Assembly: GCF_014334735.1 (NCBI RefSeq)
Contig: NZ_CP060587.1
Location: forward strand, 1,674,001-1,738,000
Source of the DNA: Aeromicrobium senzhongii
GTDB taxonomy: Bacteria > Actinomycetota > Actinomycetes > Propionibacteriales > Nocardioidaceae
DNA: 64,000 bases
Direction: 5' to 3'
Shown: one piece after another, positions 24,467 to 33,940 of the stretch
Numbering within the stretch: position 1 is the first letter of the stretch
How the letters are laid out: every line of letters begins with the position of its first letter
The notes under the pieces: generated by a model
What the model was told of the DNA's origin: nothing
Database searches by the model: none
The model's input: only the letters and a program-made list of their open reading frames with translations
Position numbers and translations under genes: made by a program

Positions 24467-25640
24467 GCACCCACCGCCCCGGGAGTGCCGACCACGGTGG
24501 ACAGCTCCTCCTCGATGGCGGCCAACAGGCGATCCTGCAGGTCCTGGACGCCGACGCGGCGGATGATGTCGTTGAAGAAGCCGTGGATCACGAGGCGCTT
24601 GGCCTCGCTCGGGTCGATGCCGCGGCTCTGCAGGTAGAACAGGTGCTGGTCGTCGAAACGACCCGTCGTCGAGGCGTGCCCCGCGCCGGCGATGTCGCCG
24701 GTCTCGATCTCGAGGTTCGGCACCGAGTCGGCGCGGGCACCGTCGGTCAGGACGAGGTTGTCGTTCTGCTCGAACGTCTCGATGCCCTCGGCGATCTTGC
24801 GGATCAGGACGTTGCCGATCCACACGGTGTGCGCGTCCTGACCCTGCAGCGCGCCCTTGTACTCGACGTTGCTGCGGGTCTTGGGCGCCGTGTGGTCGAC
24901 GAACTGACGGTGCTCGAGGTGCTGGCCGGCGTCGGCGAAGTACACGCCGAGCAGGTCCACGCTGCCACCGGTGCCCCGGTAGTCGACGTTCGTGGACGAG
25001 CGGACGAGGTCGCCACCGAGCGTGAACTCGAAGAAGCGGACCGCCGCGTCACGGCCGACGCTGATGCCGTTCTGCACGGCGTGGACGGCATCGTCGTCCC
25101 AGTCGGCCAGGTTGATGACGTCCAGCTGGGCACCGTCGCCGACGACGTACGTGACGGTCGAGGCGTAGGTGGCCGAGCCGACGTGGTCGAAGGTGATCGT
25201 GGCCTTCGAGAAGGGCGCGACCTTGACCACGATGTGGCCCCACACGGTCCGCTCGGTCGAGGTGCCGCTGAGCGTGATGCGCGCGGGGGCGTCGAGCTCG
25301 CCGTCGATCGACAGCAGCGTGGCCCCTCCGGCGTTCTGCACGGCCAACGCGGACAGCCGGTCCAGCGGCGCGATGCCGCCGATCGCCTTGGCCTCGTCGG
25401 TGGTGATCGTGGTCAGCGTCGCGCCGGCGGGAAGCTCGTCCTTCCACTCCAGGTGCGCGTCCGACGGGTCGCCGTCGAGCAGTCCGCGCAGCCGCTTGAG
25501 CGGCGTGAAGCGCCAGATCTCCTCCAGGCCGGTCGGCTTGGGGTGGGCCTCGACGTCGTAGGACGGCTCGGGATGCAGGTGGCTCTGGACGTGGTCCAGC
25601 TCCAACGCGGCGGCCATCTGATCGGTGTGTTCGATGGTGG

Positions 25641-25644
<4 letters not shown>
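24463..25644 (-). CDS. sufD: Fe-S assembly protein SufD
   Basis: A 393-residue SufD with a variable N-terminus and the beta-helix core. C-terminal motifs [17 protein letters not shown] and [20 protein letters not shown] match SufB/SufD. It forms the SufBC2D scaffold. The start overlaps the SufB stop by four bases and its own stop overlaps the Rieske start, so translation is coupled throughout. Confidence 0.94.
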
Positions 25645-27073
<1,429 letters not shown>

Positions 27074-27077
<4 letters not shown>

Positions 27078-27784
27078 GGCGACTCCCCTTCGTGGTGGGA
27101 CACAGTGCTGGTGGTCTGGGCGGCGCGCGGCAGGTGCGTGGTGCACACGCCGTCACCGTGGGCGATGGTGGCGAGTCGCTGGACATGGGAGCCCAGCAGG
27201 TCCGCGAAGACCTCGGTCTCGGCCTCGCACAATTGGGGGAACTCCTCGGCGACGTGGGCCACCGGGCAGTGGTGCTGGCAGATCTGCTCGCCCAGCGGGG
27301 TCGAGCTGGCCGAGGCGGCGAAGCCGTCGGCGGTGAGGGCCTGGGCCAGCACCGACGCCTGCTCCTCGATCGGCACGCCGGACAGCAGTCGCTCGTAGCG
27401 GCTGCGGAAGTCGGCGAGCCGGTGCCGGGCGAAGTCCATGACGGCCGTGTCGCCACCGGTGGCGCGCAGGAAGCGCAGCGCCTCGGCGGCGAGGTCGTCG
27501 TAGGAGTGGGCGAACGTGTCGCGACCGGCGGCGGTCAGGGCGAAGACCCGGGCCGGACGGCCGCGGCGGCGCTGTCCGCGGATGCGCTCCTCGTGCGACT
27601 CGACGAGACCCTGCTCGACGAGGTGCTCGAGGTGGCGGCGCACGGCCGCGGGCGTGAGCCCGAGGCGGCTGGCCAGGCTCGTGGCAGTGCTCGGGCCGTT
27701 CTCGAGGATGCTCTCGGCCACGCGATCGCGCGTCGAGAGGTCGTCGACGTGCGACACCTCTTGATCCGCGTTCACGTATTTCAC
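27074..27784 (-). CDS. sufR: SufR-type Fe-S sensing transcriptional repressor
   Basis: A 236-residue regulator with an N-terminal winged helix-turn-helix (about 20-85, [20 protein letters not shown]) and a C-terminal cluster-binding part. Cysteines at 169, 173, 186 and 214 (CQHHC, QLC, GVC) fit a [4Fe-4S] site. It should repress its own operon when clusters are sufficient. GTG at 27784 is chosen because AACAAT ends 6 nt before it; GTG at codons 4 and 10 are alternatives. Confidence 0.92.
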
Positions 27785-27797
27785 AACACCATTGTTG
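27784..27797. promoter_or_regulatory. SufR operator, CAAC-N6-GTTG
   Basis: CAACACCATTGTTG is an exact match to the CAAC-N6-GTTG operator described for cyanobacterial SufR. It overlaps the -10 region and the first base of the sufR start codon, so binding would block the operon's own promoter. Confidence 0.65.
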
Positions 27798-27820
27798 CGT
27801 TATTGATTCCGCCCGTTCAA
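27791..27820 (-). promoter_or_regulatory. suf operon promoter
   Basis: Minus-strand TTGAAC (27820-27815), an 18-nt spacer and AACAAT (27796-27791) precede the GTG at 27784 by 6 nt. This is one of the few places in the window with a recognisable -35. Confidence 0.5.
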
Positions 27821-27872
27821 CGAAGGCTGCCCTCAGTGAGCCGGGCCTCATCGAGGACTGTCCCCGAAACAG

Positions 27873-27903
27873 GACGCGCTGAAGCGCGTCACATCACTAC
27901 GCT
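27873..27903 (+). promoter_or_regulatory. Lipoprotein promoter with upstream inverted repeat
   Basis: TACGCT (27898-27903) ends 7 nt before the ATG at 27911. A perfect 7-bp inverted repeat GACGCGC-TGAA-GCGCGTC (27873-27890) lies just upstream, across the expected -35 region, and may be an operator. Confidence 0.4.
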
Positions 27904-27910
27904 CACGACC

Positions 27911-28429
27911 ATGCTGACTCCGAGGATGCGCACCGCGGCCGGCTCCCTGGCACTGGCGACCACGCTCCTCATGAGCGGGTGCGGCACCGAGGAGGGCGAC
28001 TCCGAGACGCCGGCGCCCACCACCGCACCGACCGCCGTGACCGAGAATGAGGTCGTCACCGTCCTCGAGGCGTTCTGGGCCGAGCGGGTACGCGTGGAGT
28101 CTTCGGGTCGCTACGACACCGCCGACTTCTCCGGGATCCTGAGCCGCCGGATGATCGAGCCCCAGAGCCAGCAGTACCGGCAGTTCGACGAGATGGGCTT
28201 CCGCCGGGTGGGCCAGCCCCAGTTGCGTGACTTCACCGCCGAGGTCGACGGTGACACGGCGATCGCCACGGTGTGTGTACAGGAGGACGAGTGGGGTGCC
28301 GAGGCTGACGTCCAGATCGCCGAGCCCGAGCCCCAGGGCTGGTACGCCAGCAGCCATCGCCTCGAGCGAGCCGACGACGCGTGGCTGATCGTCGACACCG
28401 CCAAGCCCCCAGCCGGAGTGTCGTGCTGA
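27911..28429 (+). CDS. Putative lipoprotein, unknown function
   Basis: A 172-residue exported lipoprotein. A basic N-terminus and hydrophobic stretch end in the lipobox LMSGC, so the mature protein should begin at that cysteine. A Pro/Thr-rich linker follows, then a domain of about 120 residues with FWAERVRV, DFTAEVDGDTAIATVC and WLIVDTAKP, reminiscent of small NTF2-like domains. No function can be named. It is the first gene of the block that separates sufR from the ABC-ctaA genes. Confidence 0.8.
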   Translation: MLTPRMRTAAGSLALATTLLMSGCGTEEGDSETPAPTTAPTAVTENEVVTVLEAFWAERVRVESSGRYDTADFSGILSRRMIEPQSQQYRQFDEMGFRRVGQPQLRDFTAEVDGDTAIATVCVQEDEWGAEADVQIAEPEPQGWYASSHRLERADDAWLIVDTAKPPAGVSC

Positions 28430-28430
28430 G

Positions 28431-28526
28431 ATCGGCGGCGCCCAGGATCTCCTCACGCCGACCACCACCGCCAGCACCGACGTTCCGGTGCTCAAAGTCC
28501 AATCGATCGTCACCAAGGTCGACTGA
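28431..28526 (+). other. Possible C-terminal coding remnant
   Basis: Between the lipoprotein stop and the next gene, one frame reads about 31 codons ending in VLKVQSIVTKVD-TGA, with strongly G/C-biased third positions like real genes here. The frame has no start codon after an in-frame stop at 28386. It may be the tail of a lost gene or chance. Confidence 0.25.
28473..28492. terminator. Small hairpin behind the lipoprotein gene
   Basis: AGCACCG-N6-CGGTGCT, a perfect 7-bp stem in the 113-bp gap. It may end the lipoprotein transcript; there is no T-run. Confidence 0.35.
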
Positions 28527-28530
28527 CCCT

Positions 28531-28536
28531 TAGGGT
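28531..28536 (+). promoter_or_regulatory. -10 element of a leaderless promoter (LigD polymerase)
   Basis: TAGGGT ends 6 nt before the ATG at 28543. Confidence 0.5.
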
Positions 28537-28542
28537 CGGGCC

Positions 28543-29601
28543 ATGGGGGCATCAGCAGTCGAGGTCGAGGCCGGCGGGCGCGCCGTGCGCGTCTCGAGCC
28601 CGGACCGGGTCATCTACGAGAAGACCGACCGCACGCCGGACATCACCAAACTCGAGGTCGTCGAGTACTTCGTCGCCGTCCAGGACGGGCTCATGCGCGC
28701 ACTGCGCGAGCGTCCGACGACGCTCGAGCGGTGGCCCAAGGGCGTCCGTGAGGACATGGTCATGGCGACCCGGGCCGACAGCCACGGGGATGCGTTCTAC
28801 CAGAAGCGGGTGCCCAAGGGCGCTCCCCCGTACCTCGAGACGGTGCGTATCCACTTCCCCTCGGGACGGCGGGCCGACGAGATCTGTCCCACCGAGATCG
28901 CGGTGGCCGCATGGGCGGCGCACATGGGCACGGTCACCTTCCACCCGTGGCCCGTGCGGCGCGCCGACGTCGACCATCCCGACGAGATCCGCATCGACCT
29001 CGATCCCCAGCCGGGCACCGACTTCACCGACGCCCAGCGCGTGGCCAAGGCCGCCAAGGAGCTGTTGGAGGAGATCGACATCCGGGGCTTCGTCAAGACG
29101 AGCGGCAATCGTGGGGTGCACATCTTCGCCCGGATCGAGCCGCGGTGGACCTTCACGGACGTGCGCCACGCGGCCCTGGCCTTCGGCCGCGAGCTCGAGC
29201 GCCGCGACGACGGCGTGACCACCGCCTGGTGGAAGGAGGAGCGCGGCGAGTCGATCTTCGTCGACTTCAACCAGAACGCCCGGGACCGCACGATCGCGAG
29301 CGCGTACAGCCTGCGGCCGAAGCCGGGCGCCCCGGTCTCGACGCCGATGACGTGGGACGAGCTGTTCGCCGTGGAGGACCCGCGCGACTTCAACCTCACG
29401 ACCGTTCCGGCGCTGCTCGAGCAGCGTCCGGACCCGTGGCGCGAGATCGACGACGTCCAGCACTCGTTGCAGACCCTGCTCGACTGGTACGACCGCGACG
29501 AGGAGAACGGCCTGGGCGAGATGCCCTATCCGCCGGACTACCCGAAGATGCCCGGCGAGCCCCGGCGCGTCCAGCCATCGCGCAAGAAGCAGGACGGCTA
29601 G
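28543..29601 (+). CDS. LigD-type DNA polymerase/primase (stand-alone)
   Basis: A 352-residue archaeo-eukaryotic-primase-fold protein equal to the polymerase domain of LigD, with no ligase or nuclease domain attached. Metal-binding aspartates are Asp152 and Asp154 (RIDLDPQ) and Asp241 (IFVDFNQN). The KTSGNRGVHIFAR motif binds nucleotide. Such enzymes fill gaps or add ribonucleotides during end joining or excision repair. A separate ATP-dependent ligase lies 5 kb away; no ku gene is in the window. Confidence 0.9.
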   Translation: MGASAVEVEAGGRAVRVSSPDRVIYEKTDRTPDITKLEVVEYFVAVQDGLMRALRERPTTLERWPKGVREDMVMATRADSHGDAFYQKRVPKGAPPYLETVRIHFPSGRRADEICPTEIAVAAWAAHMGTVTFHPWPVRRADVDHPDEIRIDLDPQPGTDFTDAQRVAKAAKELLEEIDIRGFVKTSGNRGVHIFARIEPRWTFTDVRHAALAFGRELERRDDGVTTAWWKEERGESIFVDFNQNARDRTIASAYSLRPKPGAPVSTPMTWDELFAVEDPRDFNLTTVPALLEQRPDPWREIDDVQHSLQTLLDWYDRDEENGLGEMPYPPDYPKMPGEPRRVQPSRKKQDG

Positions 29602-30302
29602 GGCCCGGCGGACTCCGGGCGGAGACCCGGGTGGCCCGTCAGCGAGCGGGTGCGCAACAGCTCCTGGGCCACCTCGATCAGCCGCACGTTCTCGGTCTGG
29701 GAGATCCGCCGCAGGTAGGCGAAGGCCGTCTCGGCGTCCAGGTCGTACACCTGCATCAGCACGCCCTGGGCCTGCCCGATGACGTTGCGACTGTCCAGCG
29801 CGACCCGCAGGTTGACGTTCGTCTCGGCGTTGGCGTAGGCCACCGCCGCATGCGAGGCGAGCAGCTCCAGCACCTCGAGGTCGGCGCGGGTGAACGCCAC
29901 CTCGCGAGTGTCGTAGACGTTCAGGGAGCCGAACCGCCGTCCTGCCGCCTCCATCCGCGCGCTGATGGTGGAGCGGTATCCCAGGTCTCGCGCCCGCAGG
30001 GACCAGCGCGGCCATCGGGCGTCCGGCAGCTTCACGACCAAGTAGGAGCTGGCCCCGGTGCGGATCGCATCGAGGCACGGGCCCTCGTCCAGCTCGGCCT
30101 GCAGGTCATGGGCGATCTCGACCGGCGCCGAGGTGCCGGCGAACGTCTCGACGCGGCCCTTGGCCTTGGCGAGCATGATGCCGGAGTCCTCGCCCTTGAC
30201 GGCGGTACGGGCGTACTCGGTGATGTGCCGGACTGCCTGCTCCGGCGCCTCGTGGACCTCGGCCGCCATGTCGATCAGCAGCCGGTGGAAGTCCTGATCC
30301 AT
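29598..30302 (-). CDS. GAF and ANTAR domain transcription antitermination regulator
   Basis: A 234-residue protein with an N-terminal GAF sensor domain (about 10-155, with GPCLDAIRTG and FGSLNVYDT) and a C-terminal ANTAR RNA-binding domain (about 165-225, RNVIGQAQGVLMQ...AFAYLRRISQTEN). ANTAR proteins bind paired hairpins in nascent mRNA. The signal is unknown. A GGGGGGAGGG ribosome-binding site precedes the ATG. Its TAG stop shares a CTAG with the stop of the polymerase gene. Confidence 0.9.
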   Translation of the reverse strand: MDQDFHRLLIDMAAEVHEAPEQAVRHITEYARTAVKGEDSGIMLAKAKGRVETFAGTSAPVEIAHDLQAELDEGPCLDAIRTGASSYLVVKLPDARWPRWSLRARDLGYRSTISARMEAAGRRFGSLNVYDTREVAFTRADLEVLELLASHAAVAYANAETNVNLRVALDSRNVIGQAQGVLMQVYDLDAETAFAYLRRISQTENVRLIEVAQELLRTRSLTGHPGLRPESAGP

Positions 30303-30325
30303 GCCGCCCTCCCCCCGGTGCGCGA

Positions 30326-30337
30326 CCTCGCGCGAGG
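30326..30337. promoter_or_regulatory. Palindrome upstream of the GAF-ANTAR gene
   Basis: CCTCGCGCGAGG is a perfect 12-bp palindrome about 24 bp before the start at 30302. It might be an operator, but GC-rich palindromes occur by chance. Confidence 0.2.
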
Positions 30338-30375
30338 CGCGGGACTCATCGTCGCACGAGTGGAGGCCATCGCGA

Positions 30376-30403
30376 CCGCCCCGCCGAGTGATCGGCGGGG
30401 CGG
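30376..30403. terminator. Terminator hairpin of the carboxypeptidase gene
   Basis: A perfect 12-bp stem (30376-30387 with 30392-30403) with a 4-nt loop, 17 bp behind the stop at 30420. GC-rich and without T-run, typical for this kind of genome. Confidence 0.65.
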
Positions 30404-30419
30404 CCCGGCGGCGGGACGA

Positions 30420-33400
30420 TCAGCGGCGGACCGTGATCTTCCCCTTCTTCGTGGCGGCCTTCAGGTGGGCGTTGCCCAGGTAGGAGACCGTCACCCGCTT
30501 CGTGCCCCGACTCAGACGGGGCAGCTTGACCGAGCCCTTGCCCTTCGCATTGATCGCGATCACGTACGAGCGCGAGCCGACCCGCACGAGGGCCTTGCCG
30601 CGGGCGTTCACGCCCGCCGGGGCCTTGACCCTGACCGTGACCCGGGCGCGGGTCGTCGTCCTGACCTTCTTCGGCGTGACCTTGAGCGCCACCTTGGCCG
30701 TGGCCTTGGTGACCCGCAGGACGATCGGGCCCGCCGAGCTGGCGGGGACGCCGCCGGCGCCTCGGTAGGTCGCCGTGACGAGGCGTGCGCCTGTCGTGGC
30801 GAACGCGCCCAGCGCGACCGACGCGCGACCGTTGCGGTCGAGCGTGGCCGTGCGGAGTCGCTTGCCGTCGACGAACACGTCGACCACGCCTTCGCCCGCC
30901 GTGACATCACCGTCGCGGTCGACCGTGACCGTGACGGACGCCTTGGCACGCTTCTGACCGGCGACGACGCTCGTCGGAGACACCATGAGGTCGACGACTG
31001 CACTCGGCACGCCCGGGGAGGCCTGCACCTTCAGCGCCACGGGCTGCGAGGTGCTCCCTGCGAGCTCGGCGCTGCCGCCGAACTGCGCGGTGACCAGGCG
31101 CTGACCGGCCGAGGGGATCGCCGGGAGGGCGATCTCCGCCGTGCCGTCAGCGCGCAGATCGGCCGAGCCGACGGCCTCGTCGTCCACGAACACCGTGACG
31201 ACGCCCTCGGGGTCGGGCTGGTCACCCGCACCGGTGGCGGCCACCTTGATGGAGGCGGTGACGCCGGTCTTCCCGGCACCGATCGTGTACCGATCGAGCG
31301 TCAGCGACGTCGACGTGGCCGGCAGCGGCGCCTCGTACCCGACTCGGGCGATCCACGTGCGGTAGTTGCCCTCGCGCCCCGGGACGAAGTTCCGCTCGAC
31401 GTTGCCCCGGCTGTCGACGGCGATCCACCGGATCTCGGCGCCCTCGTCGACCTTGAGGCGCTCGCCACCCTCACGCAGACCGGCGGCCGCGTACATCGTC
31501 GAGTGCAGGTTCGGGACCGTGCCGTCGGTCGTGTAGAAGATGCTCGCCGGCTCGTTCGTCGTGAACTCGACGTTCACCTTGCCCTCGGCGGCGCTCGCGG
31601 TGACCTTCACCTCGCTGGCGGGCGACACCGTGTCGGTGTCGTGGTCCCGGGCGATGCGCAGCATCTCGATGAGGCCGTTGGAGAACTCCATGGCCTCCTG
31701 GTGGGCACCCGGTCCCTTCGGGTCCGTCGCCTCGAACGGCGGCTGGAAGGTCGAGCCGACCTCGAAGTCCCACGCGTAGATCCCGTACTTGTACCAGAGC
31801 ATGTCGCCGGAGTTGCCCGCCGCCGAGTAGAGGGTGTCCACCACGCGACCGGTGCGCGCCGGGGTCACCGACAGGCCACGATGGCGCTTGATGGCGGTCA
31901 GGATCCGCGAGGACGAGCCCTGGAACAGCGACTCCTCGGCCAGCGTCGGCTCGGGCGCGGTCTCGCGGCCGGGGACCTTGTAGGCCGCCGGCGACCACAT
32001 GAAGTAGTTGCCCGAGCTGTGGACGTTCATCGACCACTTCATATTCGGGCGCGCGGCGACCCAGTCGACGTTCTGGGACTCGGGCTCGCTCAGCTCGGCC
32101 GGACCCGCGAAGGTGCCGCTCGTGCACACGTCGTTCGCGCCCGAGTAGCCGTCGAAGAAGCTGTACTCGTCGTAGTTGCGGTTGACGTCCACTCCCCACT
32201 GGTCGCGGCCGTTCGCGTCGGTGGCGCCGCCGTCGGCGCAGTGACGCGTCATGTTCTTGCGCTGCGAGTTGTAGTCGTAGAACGAGTAGTGGCCGCCGTC
32301 GGGGTTGACCGACGGGAGCACCCAGATCTCCAGGTTGTCCACGAGCTCGCGCGTCGGCGCGTGCGTCGCGTAGTTGCGCAGGAGCCGCTCGGCGGTCTCG
32401 AGCGTCACCAACGGCGGGACCCACTCACGCGCGTGCTCCTGCGCGTAGAAGAAGACGCCCGGCTTGGAGCCGTCGCGAACCTTGCCGATCTTGATGGCGT
32501 AGACCTCGTGCGGGTTGCGCGAGACGTACTCGGGCGCCTTGAGGTTGTCGCTCAGCGTCGTCTCCCGCGTCGCCGGGACGACACCGGTCCCCGCGTTGCC
32601 GCGGTAGGTGGAGGCCGAGACGAGCGCGCTCGCCTCGGGGCTCGCCGCGACGGCGGCCGCGACCTCCGAGGCCGTGCTCGTGGCGATGCCCGTGCCGTCG
32701 GTGGCCGAGGAGATGGTGATCGCGCGGTCCGCGACCGTCACGCTCAGGGCCTGGTCCGCTGCGGTCGGGTGCACGACGCGCACCGTGATCCCGTTGCCTC
32801 CCTCGTGCCCCAGCTGCTTCGAGTCGAACGCCACCCGACGCGGGTCGTCCGCCGACGTCGTCCCGGCCGGAACGACCGCCTGGGCCAGGCGACGGTAGCC
32901 GTTGGTCTTGTTGGGCAGCTCGACGATCTCGGCCAGCTGCGGGTAGTCGGTCGCCAACTGGTGGATGCGGTCGTAGAGCTGCGTCGGATCGAGGTAGGAC
33001 GTGATGAAGTCCTGCTGGTAGCCGTCGCCCTTGAACGGGTCGGGTTCGTCGCCGGTGGGCAGCCAGTCCGTCACCTTGGCGATCGCGACGTCCCCGCCGG
33101 GGCTGGTGATCCTGATCCGGTCCGGGCGGCTCGTCAGCGCCTGCTCGCCCGTCGTGGGGCTGGCGCCGCGGTGGTAGAGGTAGACGTTCGCGTCGACGAA
33201 GCGGTTGATCGTCTGGGTCCCGCCGCTGCCGAACGCCGTACCGGGACCGCTGTCGCGCTCCACCGTCAGCGCCGTGTTGGCGTCCTGCCCGTTCGCCCAC
33301 TTCGCCTCCACCGACAGCACGGGCGTGCCGAACACGGTGTAGTACTCGGCCCGGGTGATCTTCACGTCGGAGACGTCGGGATGCGTCGCCTCGTCCACGA

Positions 33401-33812
33401 AGGCCGCGTTGGCGGCCTTCGCGGCGCGGATCGTCGCGTCCCGCTGGTCGAGCGCCGCGTCGGTGTCCTGCTGCGTGTAGAGGGTCTCTCCGGTCTCGAA
33501 GCCCGCTGTGCGCAACGCCTTGGCCTCGTTCCCCGTGATGATCGCGCGCACCTCGAGACCGCCCGGACGCTGTTCCACGCCATGATCGAGATCGACACCC
33601 GTCGCGACGAGCCGGTCGAGCTCGGCCGTGCCGGGCACCGTGATCGACACGACGGACGGCACCTCGTCCGGGAGGCGCTCGAGGGACACCGCGGCCGGGC
33701 CCGGAGGCGCGGCGGAGGCGACGGGAACGATGCTGGCCGCGGCGAGGGCGGGCAGCGCCAACGCCAGGACGGCCGCGGAGGCCTTCCTGCGCAGCGGGAG
33801 GAATGAGGCCAT
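30420..33812 (-). CDS. Secreted M14 zinc carboxypeptidase with Ig-like C-terminal domains
   Basis: A 1130-residue exported protein. A signal peptide ends near Ala34, followed by a prodomain-like region. The M14 domain has zinc ligands HARE (His460, Glu463) and His598, with catalytic Glu684 in DFEVGS. About 120 extra residues (roughly 312-432) interrupt the catalytic domain before the zinc motif. A chitobiase-like module (FYTTDGTVP) and three Ig-like modules with VAGQKRAKASVTV-type strands fill the C-terminus. It probably trims extracellular peptides. Confidence 0.9.
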   Translation of the reverse strand: MASFLPLRRKASAAVLALALPALAAASIVPVASAAPPGPAAVSLERLPDEVPSVVSITVPGTAELDRLVATGVDLDHGVEQRPGGLEVRAIITGNEAKALRTAGFETGETLYTQQDTDAALDQRDATIRAAKAANAAFVDEATHPDVSDVKITRAEYYTVFGTPVLSVEAKWANGQDANTALTVERDSGPGTAFGSGGTQTINRFVDANVYLYHRGASPTTGEQALTSRPDRIRITSPGGDVAIAKVTDWLPTGDEPDPFKGDGYQQDFITSYLDPTQLYDRIHQLATDYPQLAEIVELPNKTNGYRRLAQAVVPAGTTSADDPRRVAFDSKQLGHEGGNGITVRVVHPTAADQALSVTVADRAITISSATDGTGIATSTASEVAAAVAASPEASALVSASTYRGNAGTGVVPATRETTLSDNLKAPEYVSRNPHEVYAIKIGKVRDGSKPGVFFYAQEHAREWVPPLVTLETAERLLRNYATHAPTRELVDNLEIWVLPSVNPDGGHYSFYDYNSQRKNMTRHCADGGATDANGRDQWGVDVNRNYDEYSFFDGYSGANDVCTSGTFAGPAELSEPESQNVDWVAARPNMKWSMNVHSSGNYFMWSPAAYKVPGRETAPEPTLAEESLFQGSSSRILTAIKRHRGLSVTPARTGRVVDTLYSAAGNSGDMLWYKYGIYAWDFEVGSTFQPPFEATDPKGPGAHQEAMEFSNGLIEMLRIARDHDTDTVSPASEVKVTASAAEGKVNVEFTTNEPASIFYTTDGTVPNLHSTMYAAAGLREGGERLKVDEGAEIRWIAVDSRGNVERNFVPGREGNYRTWIARVGYEAPLPATSTSLTLDRYTIGAGKTGVTASIKVAATGAGDQPDPEGVVTVFVDDEAVGSADLRADGTAEIALPAIPSAGQRLVTAQFGGSAELAGSTSQPVALKVQASPGVPSAVVDLMVSPTSVVAGQKRAKASVTVTVDRDGDVTAGEGVVDVFVDGKRLRTATLDRNGRASVALGAFATTGARLVTATYRGAGGVPASSAGPIVLRVTKATAKVALKVTPKKVRTTTRARVTVRVKAPAGVNARGKALVRVGSRSYVIAINAKGKGSVKLPRLSRGTKRVTVSYLGNAHLKAATKKGKITVRR

Positions 33813-33928
33813 CAGCGTGGGTCCTGTCCATGGGCGACATGGGGGGTGCCCACACCCTAGATGTAACGCAGATCACACCGCCACCATCAGTTTCCCGAGA
33901 GCCTGCCCGGCCGCCCCGGTCCCGGCCG

Positions 33929-33934
33929 TATCCT
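33929..33934 (+). promoter_or_regulatory. -10 element of a leaderless promoter (DUF2510 gene)
   Basis: TATCCT ends 6 nt before the GTG at 33941 and decides that start. Confidence 0.5.
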
Positions 33935-33940
33935 CAACGC

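Noticed and set aside
28911..33806. A 1631-codon open frame on the plus strand
   Set aside because: It runs antisense to the LigD polymerase tail, ANTAR and carboxypeptidase genes. It is a by-product of very high GC, with Arg/Pro/Gly-rich, domain-free translation.
33828..33857. Tandem hairpins (GGGTG-TGGG-CACCC and CCATG-TCGCC-CATGG on the minus strand) ahead of the carboxypeptidase gene, next to an ANTAR gene
   Set aside because: ANTAR targets have six-base loops with A at position 1 and G at position 4. These loops have four and five bases without that pattern, and the likely -10 (TAGGGT) falls within the first hairpin.
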